From Candidatus Atribacteria bacterium 1244-E10-H5-B2 (GTDB lineage Bacteria; Atribacterota; JS1; SB-45; 34-128): DNA of 6,187 nucleotides. Both the position numbers and the translations under genes were made by a program. This document shows, piece by piece, positions 6,160 to 6,187 of this stretch. Positions within the stretch are counted from its first letter, which is position 1. Every line of letters begins with the position of its first letter. The DNA lies in the NCBI GenBank assembly GCA_003575245.1, contig NMQN01000750.1, forward strand, positions 1-6,187, written 5' to 3'. A model generated the notes under the pieces. The model did no database searches, was not told the origin of the DNA, and saw nothing but the letters and a program-made list of their open reading frames with translations.

Positions 6160-6187
6160 TTCTTCTTCGGTAAAAGTATCAGTATGT

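Noticed and set aside
6179..6187. A minus-strand TGA at 6181-6179 could be the stop of an upstream gene, 32 nt before galT.
   Set aside because: Only two codons precede it in the window, so nothing shows that the frame is coding. Another minus-strand frame is also open across the edge for about 35 codons and overlaps galT; it is equally unsupported.

Overview
The window is an AT-rich (roughly one-third GC by eye) bacterial segment with five protein genes, all on the minus strand. In transcription order, right to left, they are galT, galK, glpK, a ROK-family transcriptional repressor, and the 5' part of a sugar-binding protein gene for an ABC transporter, which runs off the left edge. I see no RNA genes, mobile elements, CRISPR arrays or broken genes.

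Organism: low GC, tight A-rich ribosome-binding sites and a sugar-scavenging gene set suggest a fermentative, probably anaerobic bacterium of the kind found in Halanaerobiales, Thermotogota, Dictyoglomota or Atribacterota. Two details favour a diderm without classical Bacillota-style control. The binding protein has a plain signal-peptidase-I signal rather than a lipobox, and the glycerol kinase lacks the HPr-phosphorylated histidine of PTS-containing Bacillota. Neither assigns a phylum.

Layout: galT (5157-6146) and galK (3898-5073) supply two of the three Leloir-pathway enzymes; galE is not in the window. An 83-nt gap holding a possible promoter separates them. After a 154-nt gap comes glpK (2247-3743), which starts at TTG. 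A 276-nt, very AT-rich gap then holds the promoter of the ROK regulator (801-1970). A further 215-nt regulatory gap contains two inverted repeats and a promoter, followed by the substrate-binding protein (1-585, partial).

How they may work together: the ABC system would import a sugar or glycoside, GalK and GalT would channel galactose to UDP-galactose and glucose-1-phosphate, and GlpK would phosphorylate glycerol. The side-by-side placement of galactose and glycerol kinases suggests, as inference only, use of a galactosyl-glycerol compound. The best regulatory signal is an ATAGT-N(5-6)-ACTAT inverted repeat in front of both the ROK gene and the transporter gene, a candidate ROK operator. A separate perfect 18-bp palindrome with a central CG, next to the transporter -10 box, looks like a LacI-type operator. 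No clearly novel system is visible; the interest lies mainly in regulation and in how the genes are grouped.
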